This document shows positions 23,649-34,260 of a stretch of 64,000 nucleotides of DNA, piece after piece. The notes below the pieces were generated by a model. It did no database searches and was not told the origin of the DNA. It saw only the letters and a list, made by a program, of their open reading frames with translations. This stretch comes from Hemerocallis citrina (lineage: Eukaryota > Streptophyta > Magnoliopsida > Asparagales > Asphodelaceae): assembly GCA_017893485.1 (NCBI GenBank), contig CM030361.1, forward strand, positions 145,018,941 through 145,082,940, in the 5' to 3' direction. Numbering within the stretch: the first letter of the stretch is position 1; each line of letters begins with the position of its first letter. A program made the position numbers and the translations under genes.

Positions 23649-24300
23649 TCACCTTGTGTTCAGATCAAAGTCTTCCTGAGACCCACCCTCTTCCCCATTT
23701 TCTGGATCATTCTCATCATTCAGGAAATCCTCTGAGGGCTCCTCATCCTCTCTCTGACCGTTATTGTTGTTACCACTTCCCCATCCATGAATCATCTCGT
23801 CCATGTTCCCTCCTTGCTCTGTTCCCATGCCCTGGTGGGACCCACCAGCACCATCGTAGCTGTGAGACCCAATAGCACTCGCCCTCATTGGGGCCAGGGG
23901 CCGAGCCATCATCTCAGCATGGGCCTGAGCTTCAGCTCGGGCTTGCTCAGCCTGTGCCATGGCCATCCTCATCTTGACTTCTGCTGCCTCCCGGTTCGCC
24001 TTCTCTCTCATGTCGATCTCAGAACGAAGGTCGAGGAGAGCTTGCTTCTCCTCCTGGAGGAGTGCTTGCTCAATCATGAGCCTCTCTTCGGCCCTGAATT
24101 CACCAAGCTTCCTCTTGCGAGACATTATGTTGAAGGCAAGGACTTGCTTTTCGAAGGTGGTGGTGAACTCGGCAATCTTGGCAAGGATGTTGTGGTCCCA
24201 CTGCTGCAGACGAGAAGGGACCTGCCCGGTGGTGTCACTGTCAAGGATACGGTCGTCTTCCTCTGCCTCAAAGTCACATACCACATGATAAGGGAGTAGC
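23649..24300 (-). CDS. 3' exon of an unrecognised coiled-coil protein
   Basis: An open frame of about 216 codons from a splice acceptor (TATATTCAG, AG at 24302-24301) to a stop at 23649. Residues near the start include DDRILDSDTTGQVPSRLQQWD. A long charged helix follows (about residues 35-130; RKRKLGEFRAEERLMIEQALLQ region) that is heptad-rich with Glu/Lys/Gln/Ala. The C terminus is acidic and ends SQEDFDLNTR. Balanced amino-acid use, the clean acceptor and a conserved-looking helix suggest a real gene. The upstream exons should lie at coordinates above 24302 but none could be recognised before the Copia insertion at 28391. I do not recognise the family; a nuclear or transposon-derived accessory protein is possible. 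Confidence 0.5.
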
Positions 24301-24302
24301 CT

Positions 24303-25524
24303 GAATATAAAATAACAGTTAAAAGATAGCAAAAGGATAGAGTAATCAAGTTATGAACATAAATAGTATGCAAGGCAGTTTAGTTAATATTGGTTCATCG
24401 ATACAACTAATTCACAAGGAAGAACATATTAGTCCAGATGGTTAATGAGCATGACTGTGGTGAATTGACTTTAAATAAGCAAAGTTAAAAAGATTTAAGC
24501 TTAGAATTCTTGGGGAGGCTTTAATACGGAAACCGAAGAAGAAGAAAGGAGATTTCAGCACAATCTACCTAGACAAATATGTTGGAAATAACACTCAATT
24601 TGGCAAGATGTGGAGTGACTCAAGTAGAACACTGAAACGTCTCCTTATTCAGGTGCTACCGGTCCAGAACTGCTCAGTTTAAGGTGGAGCGTCTATCTAT
24701 AAGGATTAAACAGAAGATAGTAGAATCAATTAAAATTAAGGTGGAGCATCTATCTATATTCTAAGAAATGCCTTGCTTGAGGACTATCCAGACTGTATTT
24801 TTGTTCATCCCATTGTCTAAAAAGAAATTCAGAAAAATTAAAAAGCGCGTAAAGACGTATCGAAGTTTTAGCTTGCTCTTAAAATTATAGGACAGCCCAT
24901 AGTTAAACCAGAACTTCAATGTTTCCAACACTTCTGTTTCATTGGTAGGATGACCAAGCCTTCTACAATATCAGCCCCTATTATATCCAGTCATCCTAGA
25001 AAAACAAACCAGACCAAGTTACGAGGCAGGTTAAGGTCACAAGTATAGCTTTTAAGCATCACATTAAGCTCTGGAATCTTCAACTTCAAAAAATTGTCTA
25101 GATATAGAGCAATAATTGCTGCTTTGTACCACCAATTTTACATTAAGCTGAACATCTACCATACTCAAACCAGTATGAAGTTGAGTAATATCTGGTACGT
25201 GTATTATAAGGGCAATGTTTTTTTACTATATTTCAACCAAGTAAAGTTCAATTCAAATCCAGTGGTGGTTCTGAAAGGTATCCAGCAACGTGGGCAGTCC
25301 AGAAGATCGGAACCAATCTTCAATATAGACTACAGCTATAAGCATAGAATTGTTATTCAAGGGCTCATGAATTCCGTGGCACTGTTAAGACTTGATCATT
25401 GATACTTCTCAAATGTCAATAGTAGATCCAGACACAAATGCCTAACTTAGAACTAAACTCGCTACTGATGACACTGTTTCATAACAAGGATTAAGTCTAA
25501 AAAGGAGAAAATGCCACTGTGGGA
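24303..25524. other. Intron or non-coding stretch upstream of the coiled-coil exon
   Basis: AT-rich; GGTGGAGCRTCTATCTAT is present twice (near 24690 and 24740). No other exon recognised. Confidence 0.4.
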
Positions 25525-25690
25525 GCAAGTGTCACTGTCTAGTGGTCAGCCCCATCGCTAGTGAGTAAGAGGATGGGAGTTTCAATTCCGCTAGTATCAT
25601 TTCCCTTTACGGCGGAAATGTGTGTGAGCATACAGGGCTTACAGGCCTTGTCCAGAAAGGGCAAATAGGGTCTCAAAAGGAAGAGTAATT
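25525..25690 (+). mobile_element. tRNA-derived SINE candidate
   Basis: Contains a possible A box (TCTAGTGGTCAGC, 25535) and B box (GGGAGTTTCAATTCC, about 25577), spaced as in tRNA-headed SINEs, then a short body with GGGCTTACAGGCCTTG and an A-rich end. The flanks AAAAGGAGA and AAAAGGAAG resemble a target duplication but are imperfect. Confidence 0.4.
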
Positions 25691-26668
25691 AACTTCTAAA
25701 TTCGAAAGGTAATAAATTGATATATCATCCAAACATGGAGAACAAGGAAATTTCCACGAGTGAAATAAAATCAAATATTTTATTATTATATCATCCACAT
25801 GGCATGAAAATCATTTGGTAATGCTGCATACACCAGCAGAGAGAAATTCATTAAAGAAGTAAAAATGTATAGTCTGAGCATCAAACCAAATTATGTATGC
25901 AAAAGCAGCAAAACTACTGTATGCTTGGGTAATAGAAAATGACTTGATTTCAGCAGACTGCAACAGAAAAGGGTATATGATATCAAAAGGCAGGCAACCT
26001 TCAGTAAGTAGACGTAGTAGGGACAACAACAACTGATATTCTAATTTCAATAGTTTACTTGGAACAAACGGCGAGAAGAATAAGATATGAACCTACAACA
26101 AGAAAACAGAATTGCAGATACGGTTAACATAAGATAAAATCATCCTTCTTCAGCTACCACTGAACATATAACTGATTACCTACAAATGCTATGGCTTGTG
26201 CTCCTATGATGCATGTGACTCACTCCAACAGAACAGTATGATCCTAGTTAAATATTTAAGAAAGGAATGTGATGTACATAATATTATATATATAGTGAAA
26301 TTTCAAGTTATTCAACAATGTGATTCATCATTCCAATAGGACACTAAAAGTTAACACCACAATTGAAGCGGTCTACCAATGAACCTAAACAATAAAAAAA
26401 ACTAACGATATTACAAATAACAACCAGAAAAGCTCTGCATCTAACACATGCCTAATATAACACCTTGATTTTAATGTGATAATTAATATGAGGTCACAAT
26501 GTAGTTATATATAGTGCATGAATTCCGAAACTATCATTCATATGATTCATTATTCCATTGAAAAGAACGAATAAAGAGAAAAAAAGTAACACCGTGCTAA
26601 AAGTGGTGCTAAAAGAATGATGATATATGTACAACATATGGTGTGGGAATTGACCACAATCAATTTCA
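25691..26668. other. Non-coding stretch
   Basis: AT-rich; no gene or terminal repeat recognised. Confidence 0.4.
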
Positions 26669-26676
26669 CACGTGAG

Positions 26677-27581
26677 TAGGGCTGCAAACAGATCGAGTAG
26701 AAGCGGATAATTAGTAATTCGTATTTGTATTTCGAACCCAAGAAAGTCCCTGCCACTAGGCTAAAATTTCGAACTTATAGAAGGATTGAGAGAAATTGCA
26801 CTTGTATTCTAACATGCCCCTGCCAGTCGAGTGCCCTTTTCCTTTTTAATGGGCCAAAGAAAATAGATAAATGTCCAACAAATTGTGGGCCAAGACCTGG
26901 ATGTGCGCGCAAAGAGATAACAATTTTTTTAATTCCAAAATAAATAAACGCACCCAGCGAGATTCGAACCTGGGATGCTCTAATACCATGTGAAAGTCCC
27001 TGCCACTAGGCTAAAACTTTGAAGTTGTAGAACGGTTGAGGGAATTGCACTCATATTCTAATAGAACCCGAATATGAATATGCGTACTGACTTACTGGTC
27101 AAGAAGCTCGTTACCATTTTTGGAGAAAACAGAAACGGATATATAGAATACCAATAAAAATGAAAATAGAAAATTTTATGTAAGAATATATGAATGTACT
27201 TCGAATAAAATCACTATCCACACAAATTTCTACTCCAACCTAATAATTATGAAAATTGTTTGGAAGTAAGAAATAGTGATAGAATGTCTTTTTGATAATG
27301 AAATCGGATAGACTATTGGTACCAAACACACTAATATTTGAGTATAGAATATTGCTACTAAACAATGCTAAACTTTTGCACCCGATCAATGCATTATAGA
27401 ACATGATCATATATGCCAAATATTCACACCGGCTTCATATCTGGATCCAAAAATATTTGGGATATCTAAGCGAACATGGATCTGATTTTTAAACGGTATG
27501 TGGCCGTCTTACCATATCCACCAATATTCAAAATTCGAACTCTAATTCGGTCGGATATTTTTTGATTTGTTTGCAGCCCTA
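26677..27581. mobile_element. Non-autonomous hAT element with a TRIM inside
   Basis: Ends TAGGGCTGCAAAC and GTTTGCAGCCCTA are inverted repeats. They are flanked by CACGTGAG (26669-26676) and CACATGAG (27582-27589), an 8-bp duplication with one mismatch, as expected for hAT. The interior is AT-rich without a transposase. The termini are the same type as the 271-bp element at 54289. Confidence 0.8.
26741..27063 (-). mobile_element. TRIM (miniature LTR retrotransposon)
   Basis: Two direct repeats of about 73 bp (26741-26814 and 26991-27063), each containing AGTCCCTGCCACTAGGCTAA, flank about 176 bp. On the minus strand the inner edge of the first LTR is followed by TGGTATTAGAGC (26988-26977), an initiator tRNA-Met PBS with one change, then a CAGGTTCGAATCTCGCTGGG segment. 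GAACCC occurs at both outer edges. There is no coding capacity, so it depends on other elements. Confidence 0.75.
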
Positions 27582-27589
27582 CACATGAG

Positions 27590-28385
27590 CGAACAAGTGT
27601 TAGCTTCCAACACTGAGATTTAGGCAAAAACAATCAATAAATTTTGGACACACTGAAAGGTAGCTAGTACAAAAACAAGCCTTCATCCCAAATTTTTAGG
27701 GTCCACTACATGAATCCTTCCTCCATTCAACTCTATTAAGGGTCACCTCCTTTGTCAAATTAACACTTCTCAAATCCATGTTAAAGCTTAAAACCAAGTT
27801 CACTTGTGTCTATCCCAAGTCCTTTCAAGTGGATGTAAGAAATTGCCACATGTAATTATCAAATGGGTGTACCCCTATCATTCTTTGTTTATTTTTTTCC
27901 TTTAAATGTTCTATATGATGGCCAACATATTCGATATTTTATTCTTTGTCATTTTGACAATAAGAAAAGACCAAGTGGTGAAATGATGTTCGCATTTTAA
28001 CTCGACATCGGCAATACATCAACCAATATCCAGCATTTTCATCATACATGTCTATTTGAATATGGTGGCGAACAATGGTACAAGGCGAAGTTGAGGAAAC
28101 AATTATTGGGTTGGGCCAGTTTATTGGATCTCAATCCTAGTCTGCATATATATCCTGAACTGTTTAAAAGATTTTGTAAATTGGCATATCTTTCTTGGAG
28201 CTTCATTGTTGAACACACAGACACAAAAATTTTAAAAAATGCACAATGTACTAAAGGATAAGTATGTTCACCTCCTCATCAACTCTTTGCTTATAAATAA
28301 GTAGTAATATAATACCTACGATTGCAATTAATAATTTGGAAACAGACATATAGTTAAAGAAGATAAGACTCAACATTTATATATT
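27590..28385. other. Non-coding stretch
   Basis: No supported gene, ending in the Copia target site GCTAC (28386-28390). Confidence 0.4.
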
Positions 28386-28390
28386 GCTAC

Positions 28391-28961
28391 TGTTGGGAAA
28401 AAATATGATAGATAATAGTATAATGAAAAATACCAACTCAAAGTCTCAAATCACAAATTGAAATATGCAAGGAAATAAAAGAGCAAGGAATAGATAACAT
28501 CAAATATAACATGGTTCGGCAAGGTGCCTACGTCCACGAGGCAATAAGAACCTTCACTATGAAAGTAATGGGGAATGTAATGGGTACAAAGAGATCCAAC
28601 TTCAAGAACACCACTTGAAGGAAACACTCTCACAATTGTTTTGCTACTAACACTCAACACACTCAACTTGGAGTGGACACTCTTTTCTCTCTACTTGGAT
28701 GAAGATGATTCTCTCACAATGTGTTGTTGGAATGAGCAAATGACCTCTCCTTATATAGGTCATGAAGGAAACTTCTAGATACATTCATTAATGCTCATTC
28801 ATGAATCTTCCTACTTCCTTCATGAACCTTCCACATTGATCTAAGTTTATGTACTTGATGATGAATCTAGAATCACTAGCATGTTCTAGAAAAGCCCAAT
28901 ACTTATGGAAGCCCAAAATATTATTTATGGATTACTTGATGTTGGGCCTGGATATTTTACA
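28391..28961 (-). repeat. 3' LTR of Copia element 1
   Basis: 571 bp; the minus strand starts TGTAAAATATCCAGGCCC and ends TTTTTCCCAACA. Clearly homologous to 48266-48817 (shared AACATGGTTCGGCAAGGTGC-like words). TATA CCTATATAA is at about 28759-28751 on the minus strand. Immediately upstream is the PPT. Confidence 0.9.
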
Positions 28962-28978
28962 ATCTCCCCCTCCAAGCC
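28962..28978 (-). other. Polypurine tract of Copia element 1
   Basis: GGCTTGGAGGGGGAGAT on the minus strand directly before the 3' LTR; the plus-strand primer site. Confidence 0.85.
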
Positions 28979-29004
28979 AATCGGGTCAATATGATGAGCG
29001 ACTT

Positions 29005-30566
29005 CTAGTTGAAGTCCATCCCAGCAGACTTGCTGCAATACTCCAGCTTCTGTGGTGGAATGACTTCAGTCAACATATCAGAAGTGTTCTTGGTGTGGAT
29101 CGTTCTCAACTGAAAAAACTTCTTTGACACTACATCTCGGATCCAATGATAACGGAGATCAATGTGCTTACTCAGATGAATGAAACTCTGACTATCACAA
29201 TGCACCACATAACTGTCTTGTCTTATACCCAACTCCTGAATAAACCTCTGCAGTCATACCATTTCCGCTTTATTTGCAGCAATATACTCAGCTTTTGTGG
29301 TGGATAAGGCAACACACTTCTGCAACTTGGACTGCCACGAAACAGCTCCCCCCGAAAATGTGAATAAGTAACCATAAGTGGACTTTCTAGCATCAAGATC
29401 CTCTGTCAAGTCTGCATCTGTGAAACCTTCTAGAATTGGTTTTGCTCCACCAAAACATAAGCACAACTTTGAAGTGCCTCTCAAATATCTGAGTATCCAC
29501 TTGACTGCTTCCCAATGCTCTTTGCCAGAGTTGAATAGATATCTACTAACAACACCAACTGCATGTGCTATGTCTGGGCGAGTGTATAGCATAGCATACA
29601 CAAGACTACTGACAACTGATGAGTAGGGAATACTTGCCATCATGTCCTTCTCCTATTGAGTATCTGGACATAACCTTCTGCTTAACTTGAATTGATTACC
29701 TAAAAGTGAGCTCACTGTCTTAGTTCCTTGCATGTTGAACCTTTCAAGTACTCGTTCAACGTACCTCTCTGTGACAACCACAACTTCTTTGCCTTCCTGT
29801 CACGAGTAGTCTCCATACCCAAAATCTGCTTAGTTGACCCTAAGTCTTTCATATCAAAAGACTTTGACAAATCTGATTTCAACTTGCGAATCATAGTAAC
29901 ATCTTGGCCCACAATCAACATATCATTAACATAGAGCAATAAAATGATGAAGTTACGTCCAGTGAACTGCTGGATGTATACACATGGAACCGCATCTGTC
30001 CTTTTATACCCATGACCCACCATGAACGAGTCAAACTTCTTATACCACTGCCTTGGCGCTTGCTTTTGCATGTACAAGCTTTTCTTCGGCTTACAAACCT
30101 TGTGTTCTTTTCTCTCTACTTCAAAACCTTCCGGTTGTTCCATGAAAATTTTCTTCCAAATCACCATGCAGAACTGTCGTCTTCTCGTCCAATTGTACCA
30201 CCTCAAGATCCATGCTAGCTACCATGCCCAAAATAAGTCGGACAGAAGTCATCTTGACCACTGGTAAGAAGATTTCATCAAAATCCTTCTGCCCAAAACC
30301 ATTGACAACCAAGCGAGCCTTGAATTTCGACAGCTGCTCATTCTCATCCCTCTTCAATTTGAACACCCACTTATTCTTGAGTGCTTTTCTGCCTTTAGGA
30401 AGTTCCACCAACTCATAGGTATCATTCTTTAATAAAGGCTCCATCTCAGACTTCATCGCCAACATCCACTTGTCATTGTTTGCACGAGTCATTGCTTCTT
30501 CAAAGTTTTTTGGTTCTCCATTATCAGTCAACAGAATATATCTAGAATACGGGTCATCCCCATCAC
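29005..30566 (-). pseudogene. Copia element 1: reverse transcriptase and RNase H
   Basis: RT begins at 30566, directly after the hAT insertion (NGEPKNFEEAM, LPKGRKALKNKWVFKLK, then FKARLVVNGFGQK, with FDEIFLPVVKMTSVRLIL). The catalytic motif is altered to YVNDMLIVG (YVDD expected) at about 29930. SFDMKDLGSTKQILGME follows. The RNase H part (29643-29254) has LVYAMLYTRPDIAHAVGVVSR, GFTDADL and STTKAEYIAA. The C terminus at 29232-29005 has HIDLRYHWIRDVV. At least three frame breaks and the YVND change argue against activity. Confidence 0.9.
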
Positions 30567-30628
30567 CAGGGCCGGCCATGGCCCAGCGTGGGCTGGGCGA
30601 CCGCCCGGCCCCAATTCTGATGAGGGGC

Positions 30629-31380
30629 TTAGACAGTTAAAATCGGTTTTTGGAACTAATCGGTCTAGGAGCGATTAGTAATTAATTGGTTAATCAGAAA
30701 ATAATCGGAGATTAAATCGGAAAAATTGTTATATATATAATTAAAAAAAGCTATATACTCATTATGTAGCAACCCTAAATCCTAACATAAAGCTATTATG
30801 AGATTATCAAATAGGAATATATAGTTATAAAGAAAAAGAAGAGAGTACTTTGTTTGAGCCGAGTTTGGATTCTGGATGTGGGTTGGCGGGTTTGCTGGTC
30901 GGTTCCATCAAATAAAAACAATCAGGGAGGAGCAGCGCGAGCAGCAAGAGGAGGTATAACAGATGTATGTCGGGTCAAGTATGCAACGACGCAGAGGGAG
31001 CGACGGCGGGTCGGGTTTGGGTTTGCTCGAGGAAGAAGAAAATTAGTTTGGGTTTGGGTTTACGCGAGGAATAAGAAGAGAGCGGCGACATGTCGGGTTT
31101 GGATTTGCCCGAGAACCAGAAGGGATTTGAATTTTGGCTTTGGATTTAAGTTTGGGCCGGATTGAGCTCAAATAATGCAAACGAGCATAAAAATTAGAAG
31201 AGGAGATTTAATTAGTTAATCGGCCACTTAAAATCGGCCGATTAACCACTATTCGGCTGATTATACCTGATTAAATTGCTAACTAAAATATTATAAATCA
31301 CTAAAAAAATAATCGCTTAGCCTCCGATTAGCGATTAATCGGGGATTAATCGGGCATAATCAAGGATTTCAACTGCTTAG
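30629..31380. mobile_element. Non-autonomous DNA transposon nested in hAT element 1
   Basis: TTAGACAGTTAAAATC at the left and CTAAGCAGTTGAAATC (minus strand) at the right form a TIR. TGAGGGGC flanks both sides exactly (30621-30628 and 31381-31388), an 8-bp duplication of hAT type. Both subterminal regions are dense in AATCGG / GATTAATCG words. The GC-richer centre (30850-31150, TCGGGTTTGGGTTTG repeats) has an open frame without recognisable domain. Confidence 0.8.
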
Positions 31381-31459
31381 TGAGGGGCACAAATTTTTTT
31401 TAAGTATAATGAGTTTGTAACACTTTTAACTAATTAATATTTGAACTAGAAATGCAAAA

Positions 31460-31533
31460 GGTCTTCTAGCTTAGTTGGTTAGAGCACTTGTTTAGTAAGT
31501 GAGAGGTCTTCAGTTCAACTCTCAACAGGAGCA
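31460..31533 (+). tRNA. tRNA-Thr(AGU)-derived sequence inside hAT element 1
   Basis: 74 nt that fold as a tRNA: D arm GCTT/GAGC with AGTTGGTTA loop, anticodon arm with loop TTAGTAA (anticodon AGU at 34-36, U33 and A37), T loop TTCAACT. The A box (TAGCTTAGTTGG) and B box (AGTTCAACTC) are intact. The acceptor stem has two mismatches and the T stem one, so it is probably not a working tRNA. It lies 133 bp from the hAT left end once the nested 30629-31380 element and its duplicated target are subtracted. Confidence 0.65.
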
Positions 31534-31739
31534 ATTTTTTTCACTTTTTATATTATTGTTTACTAATTAATGGTTATATATTATTTATTTTTTTATTTTA
31601 AACTTTTTTACCTTTTAATTCCTGTTTGCTAATTAATGGTTTTCGATTTTTAATTTTTTACTTTTTAAATTCCTATTTGCTAATTAATGGTTCAGTAAGT
31701 GTTCTTAGTTATATACTACATTCTGAATCAAGTTTTAAT

Positions 31740-32137
31740 TAAATTAGCAGAAACTTGGTGAGTACAAAGTTGCATACTGAAGATAAGCTTCTTGATGTTG
31801 TAATTAAAAACTTGGAAGTGTTGGTTTACATTTTTTTTAAAAATAGAGAAAATTAATTGACTTTTGTTATGATTGAAGCTAAAGAATTTATATTTGAAAT
31901 GAAAATTGAGCCATTATTTCCTTTAAAACATAGGGCTTTTCGAAAATAAATTTTTTATATGAGATTCCTGATACGTATAGAGAACAACAATATGCTCAAG
32001 AAAATTTTACAACTGATTATTTTCTTGTTTTAGTTGATATGACTCTTTCTCAATTGAAAAGTATATTTGAACAAATGCAAAATTTTGAATCTATATTTGG
32101 TTTCTTATTTGATGGATCACGGTTAGTTTCATTGAAT
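31740..32137 (+). pseudogene. hAT transposase remnant, middle part
   Basis: Fragments in shifting frames, clearest at 31960-32137: YREQQYAQENFTTDYFLVLV, then LSQLKSIFEQMQNFESIFGF and LFDGSRLVSLNGDD. This resembles the segment preceding the dimerisation region in zinc-finger MYM/TTF-type hAT transposases. The coding sequence is interrupted at 32138-32145 by hAT element 2 and resumes at 33751. Confidence 0.7.
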
Positions 32138-32255
32138 GGTGATGACAGGGCCGGCCCTGGGCATGTGCGACCTGTGCGGTCGCACAAGGCCCACTAATGA
32201 GGAGACCCCCATAAGATATAATTAATATAGATTTTATTCCAATTATAGTATAAAA

Positions 32256-32328
32256 ATCAATTTGTCCGAATGGTTAAGGGGATAGACTTTAAATCTAATG
32301 GGTGCAGGTTCAAACCTTGCTGTTGACA
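32256..32328 (+). tRNA. tRNA-Ser-derived sequence inside hAT element 2, UUA anticodon
   Basis: Closely follows the layout of plant tRNA-Ser(UGA): TGTCCGAATGGTTAAGGGG (D arm, A box), anticodon arm with loop CTTTAAA (anticodon UUA), and B box GGTTCAAACC with closing CTTGCTGTTGAC. The long variable arm expected of tRNA-Ser is cut to a few bases, so charging by seryl-tRNA synthetase is unlikely. It starts 110 bp from the element's left end. Confidence 0.65.
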
Positions 32329-32347
32329 TTTTTATTTTCATTATATG

Positions 32348-32485
32348 TATATATATATATATAATCTCAACAATTAATGAAAGAAACATAAAAAACATTA
32401 AAAATCATTAAAAACTTTTATATAAAGTCTTTAATGATTTTTATGTTTCTTTCATTAATTGTTGAAATTATATATATATATATAT
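32348..32485. repeat. Palindrome with about 60-bp arms
   Basis: Left arm 32348-32410 and right arm 32428-32485 are inverted copies (AACAATTAATGAAAGAAACA versus TGTTTCTTTCATTAATTGTT), with TA-rich ends and an about 17-bp loop. Transcripts would form a long hairpin. Confidence 0.85.
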
Positions 32486-32512
32486 ACACACTTTTAGAGA
32501 AAGTATTTTAAT

Positions 32513-32884
32513 AGGCTAAATTTGAAAAAAAAAAACCCTTGAACTATGGGCTTTATGCAGAAAAACCCCCTGGCCTTTTTTTTATGCAGAAACCCCCTTA
32601 AGTATTGTTGCAAAAAAATCACCCCGCCAATGTGAGACTTCTGCTAAAGTTGAGGGAAAATTTTGACAATAATGAGAAAGATATATGATGTTTTTTGAAA
32701 CAACTTGCAAAGATGAATGGGGTTATCTGATACAAGTAGAAAAGTTAGATATGGTTTTTTGAAATACTTCACGGGGGTTTATTGCAACAACCATACTTCA
32801 GGGGGGTTTTCTGCATAAAAAAAAGGCCAGGGGGGGTTTCTGCATAAAGGCCATAGTTCAAGAGGTTTTTTTAAAATTTAGCCT
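32513..32884. mobile_element. 372-bp MITE nested in hAT element 2
   Basis: Inverted ends AGGCTAAATTTGAAAAAAA and (minus strand) AGGCTAAATTTTAAAAAAA extend as imperfect TIRs of about 100 bp (TTGAACTATGG, TTTATGCAGAAA, CCCCCTGGCC). Flanked by the perfect 8-bp duplication ATTTTAAT (32505-32512 and 32885-32892). No coding capacity. Confidence 0.85.
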
Positions 32885-33134
32885 ATTTTAATAATTTGTA
32901 TGTTGTTGCTTTCATTAATTATTGAGATTGACTTAATACGTGAAGCTTTTTTTAATCGTGTATTTCATGCGTTGCAAGAATATGAATTTTTCGTCTTAAT
33001 TGATGAGAAGACTAATTCAAGATATCTATTAAGTCGTCCCCGGTATTGGAGCCTCCAATGACATAAAATTTGAAAGGTATTTTTCAAATGATTTCATACA
33101 AAATTTTTAAAATATAGAATGTACCATACTCATA

Positions 33135-33158
33135 TTTTTGAATTGAATTCGTATATTC

Positions 33159-33217
<59 letters not shown>

Positions 33218-33586
33218 AAAATCTTCCATTGAGCACTCATTTTCGTGAGCACTCCATGAGCACTCACCCTTCTAGCCATCGTATAGATGATCCAAACCGT
33301 TCACATTGATCTAAACGTCTACATTAGTCTAGATATGTAAAATCAAGTCTTTTGAAATTCATTTGCTCATTCATTGAAGTGTTACAAAAAATTGTATGGC
33401 CGAATATCCTTTTTTTTATAATGACATGATGGATGAGCAAATGAATTTCAAATGACGTGATTTTACATATTTCGACTAATTTAAATGTGTAAATCAATGT
33501 GAATGGTTTGGAATCATCCATACAATGATCGGAAGGGCGAGTGCTCACGAAAGTAGTACTCAACCGAAGGGCCCCCATATAGGAAG

Positions 33587-33643
<57 letters not shown>

Positions 33644-33645
33644 AC
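33135..33645. mobile_element. Foldback MITE flanked by TA microsatellites
   Basis: About 33215-33586 is a large inverted repeat with arms of about 170 bp: TTCGTGAGCACTC and CATTTGCTCAT on the left reappear inverted on the right. Runs of (AT)n lie on both sides (33160-33214 and 33593-33640), suggesting insertion into a TA repeat or TA target expansion. No coding capacity. Confidence 0.75.
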
Positions 33646-33750
33646 CAAAATCAAAATAAAGTAAAATTAGTATTAGAATATTTATAGAAGGCCCATTTTT
33701 TTCTTTCCGCACAAGGCTCTATAAATCAAAGGACCGGCCCTGGGTGATGA

Positions 33751-34260
33751 CTGAAGAAATGAAAATTTGTTGTATGCAACATGAAATTGCTTTGAAACAT
33801 GGTGAGATGTCTAATATTGATGTGAATTATTTACTTTCAGAATTACAAATATTGCAAGAAATGCTACGAAATGAAGCATATAAAACAGATAAACCATGAT
33901 ATTCCATTAAAATTATGGAGTTTGCAAAAAAGAAAAGGATATGTTTCCAGATATTTTGGTTGTTTATAGGATTTTATTGACTGTACCTGTGACTGGCATT
34001 TGCGGAAAGAAACTTTTTAAAATTAAAATTATTAAAAATCTTATTTGCGAATAACTATGATTCAAGATAGGTTAAATGGATTAGTAATTTTAAGTATTAA
34101 AAAGAATATGTTGAAAAATATTGAAGTTGAATATATAATTGATGATTTTGCTTTTAAAAATACAAGAAAAAATTATTTTAAATGTGATGTGATTGATTTG
34201 ATTTTTTTTAAAATGCAAGAATTGTTGTCATTATGCTTAATGAAAAAATGAAGTATTTGA
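33751..34260 (+). pseudogene. hAT transposase remnant, C-terminal dimerisation region
   Basis: Continues the transposase of hAT element 1 after element 2: EIALKHGEMSNIDVNYLLSE, a decayed stretch with a LTVPVTG-like segment, then 34045-34251 with MIQDRLNGLVILSIKKNML and EYIIDDFAFKNTRKN. This pattern is the conserved C-terminal hAT dimerisation region. Frameshifts around 33896-34045 break it. Confidence 0.8.

Larger units (their letters stand above)
32146..33742 (+). mobile_element. hAT element 2, inserted in the transposase of hAT element 1
   Basis: Starts CAGGGCCGGCCCTGGGC and ends GGACCGGCCCTG; perfect 8-bp duplication GGTGATGA at 32138-32145 and 33743-33750. A subterminal hairpin TGCGACCTGTGCGGTCGCA follows the left TIR. 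It has no transposase. It contains a tRNA-Ser-like sequence, a 60-bp-arm palindrome, a 372-bp MITE and a large foldback element flanked by TA microsatellites, which together make up most of its length. Confidence 0.9.

Noticed and set aside
12501..33640. CRISPR-like or satellite arrays at TA-rich sites
   Set aside because: The repeats are simple TA tracts without spacers.
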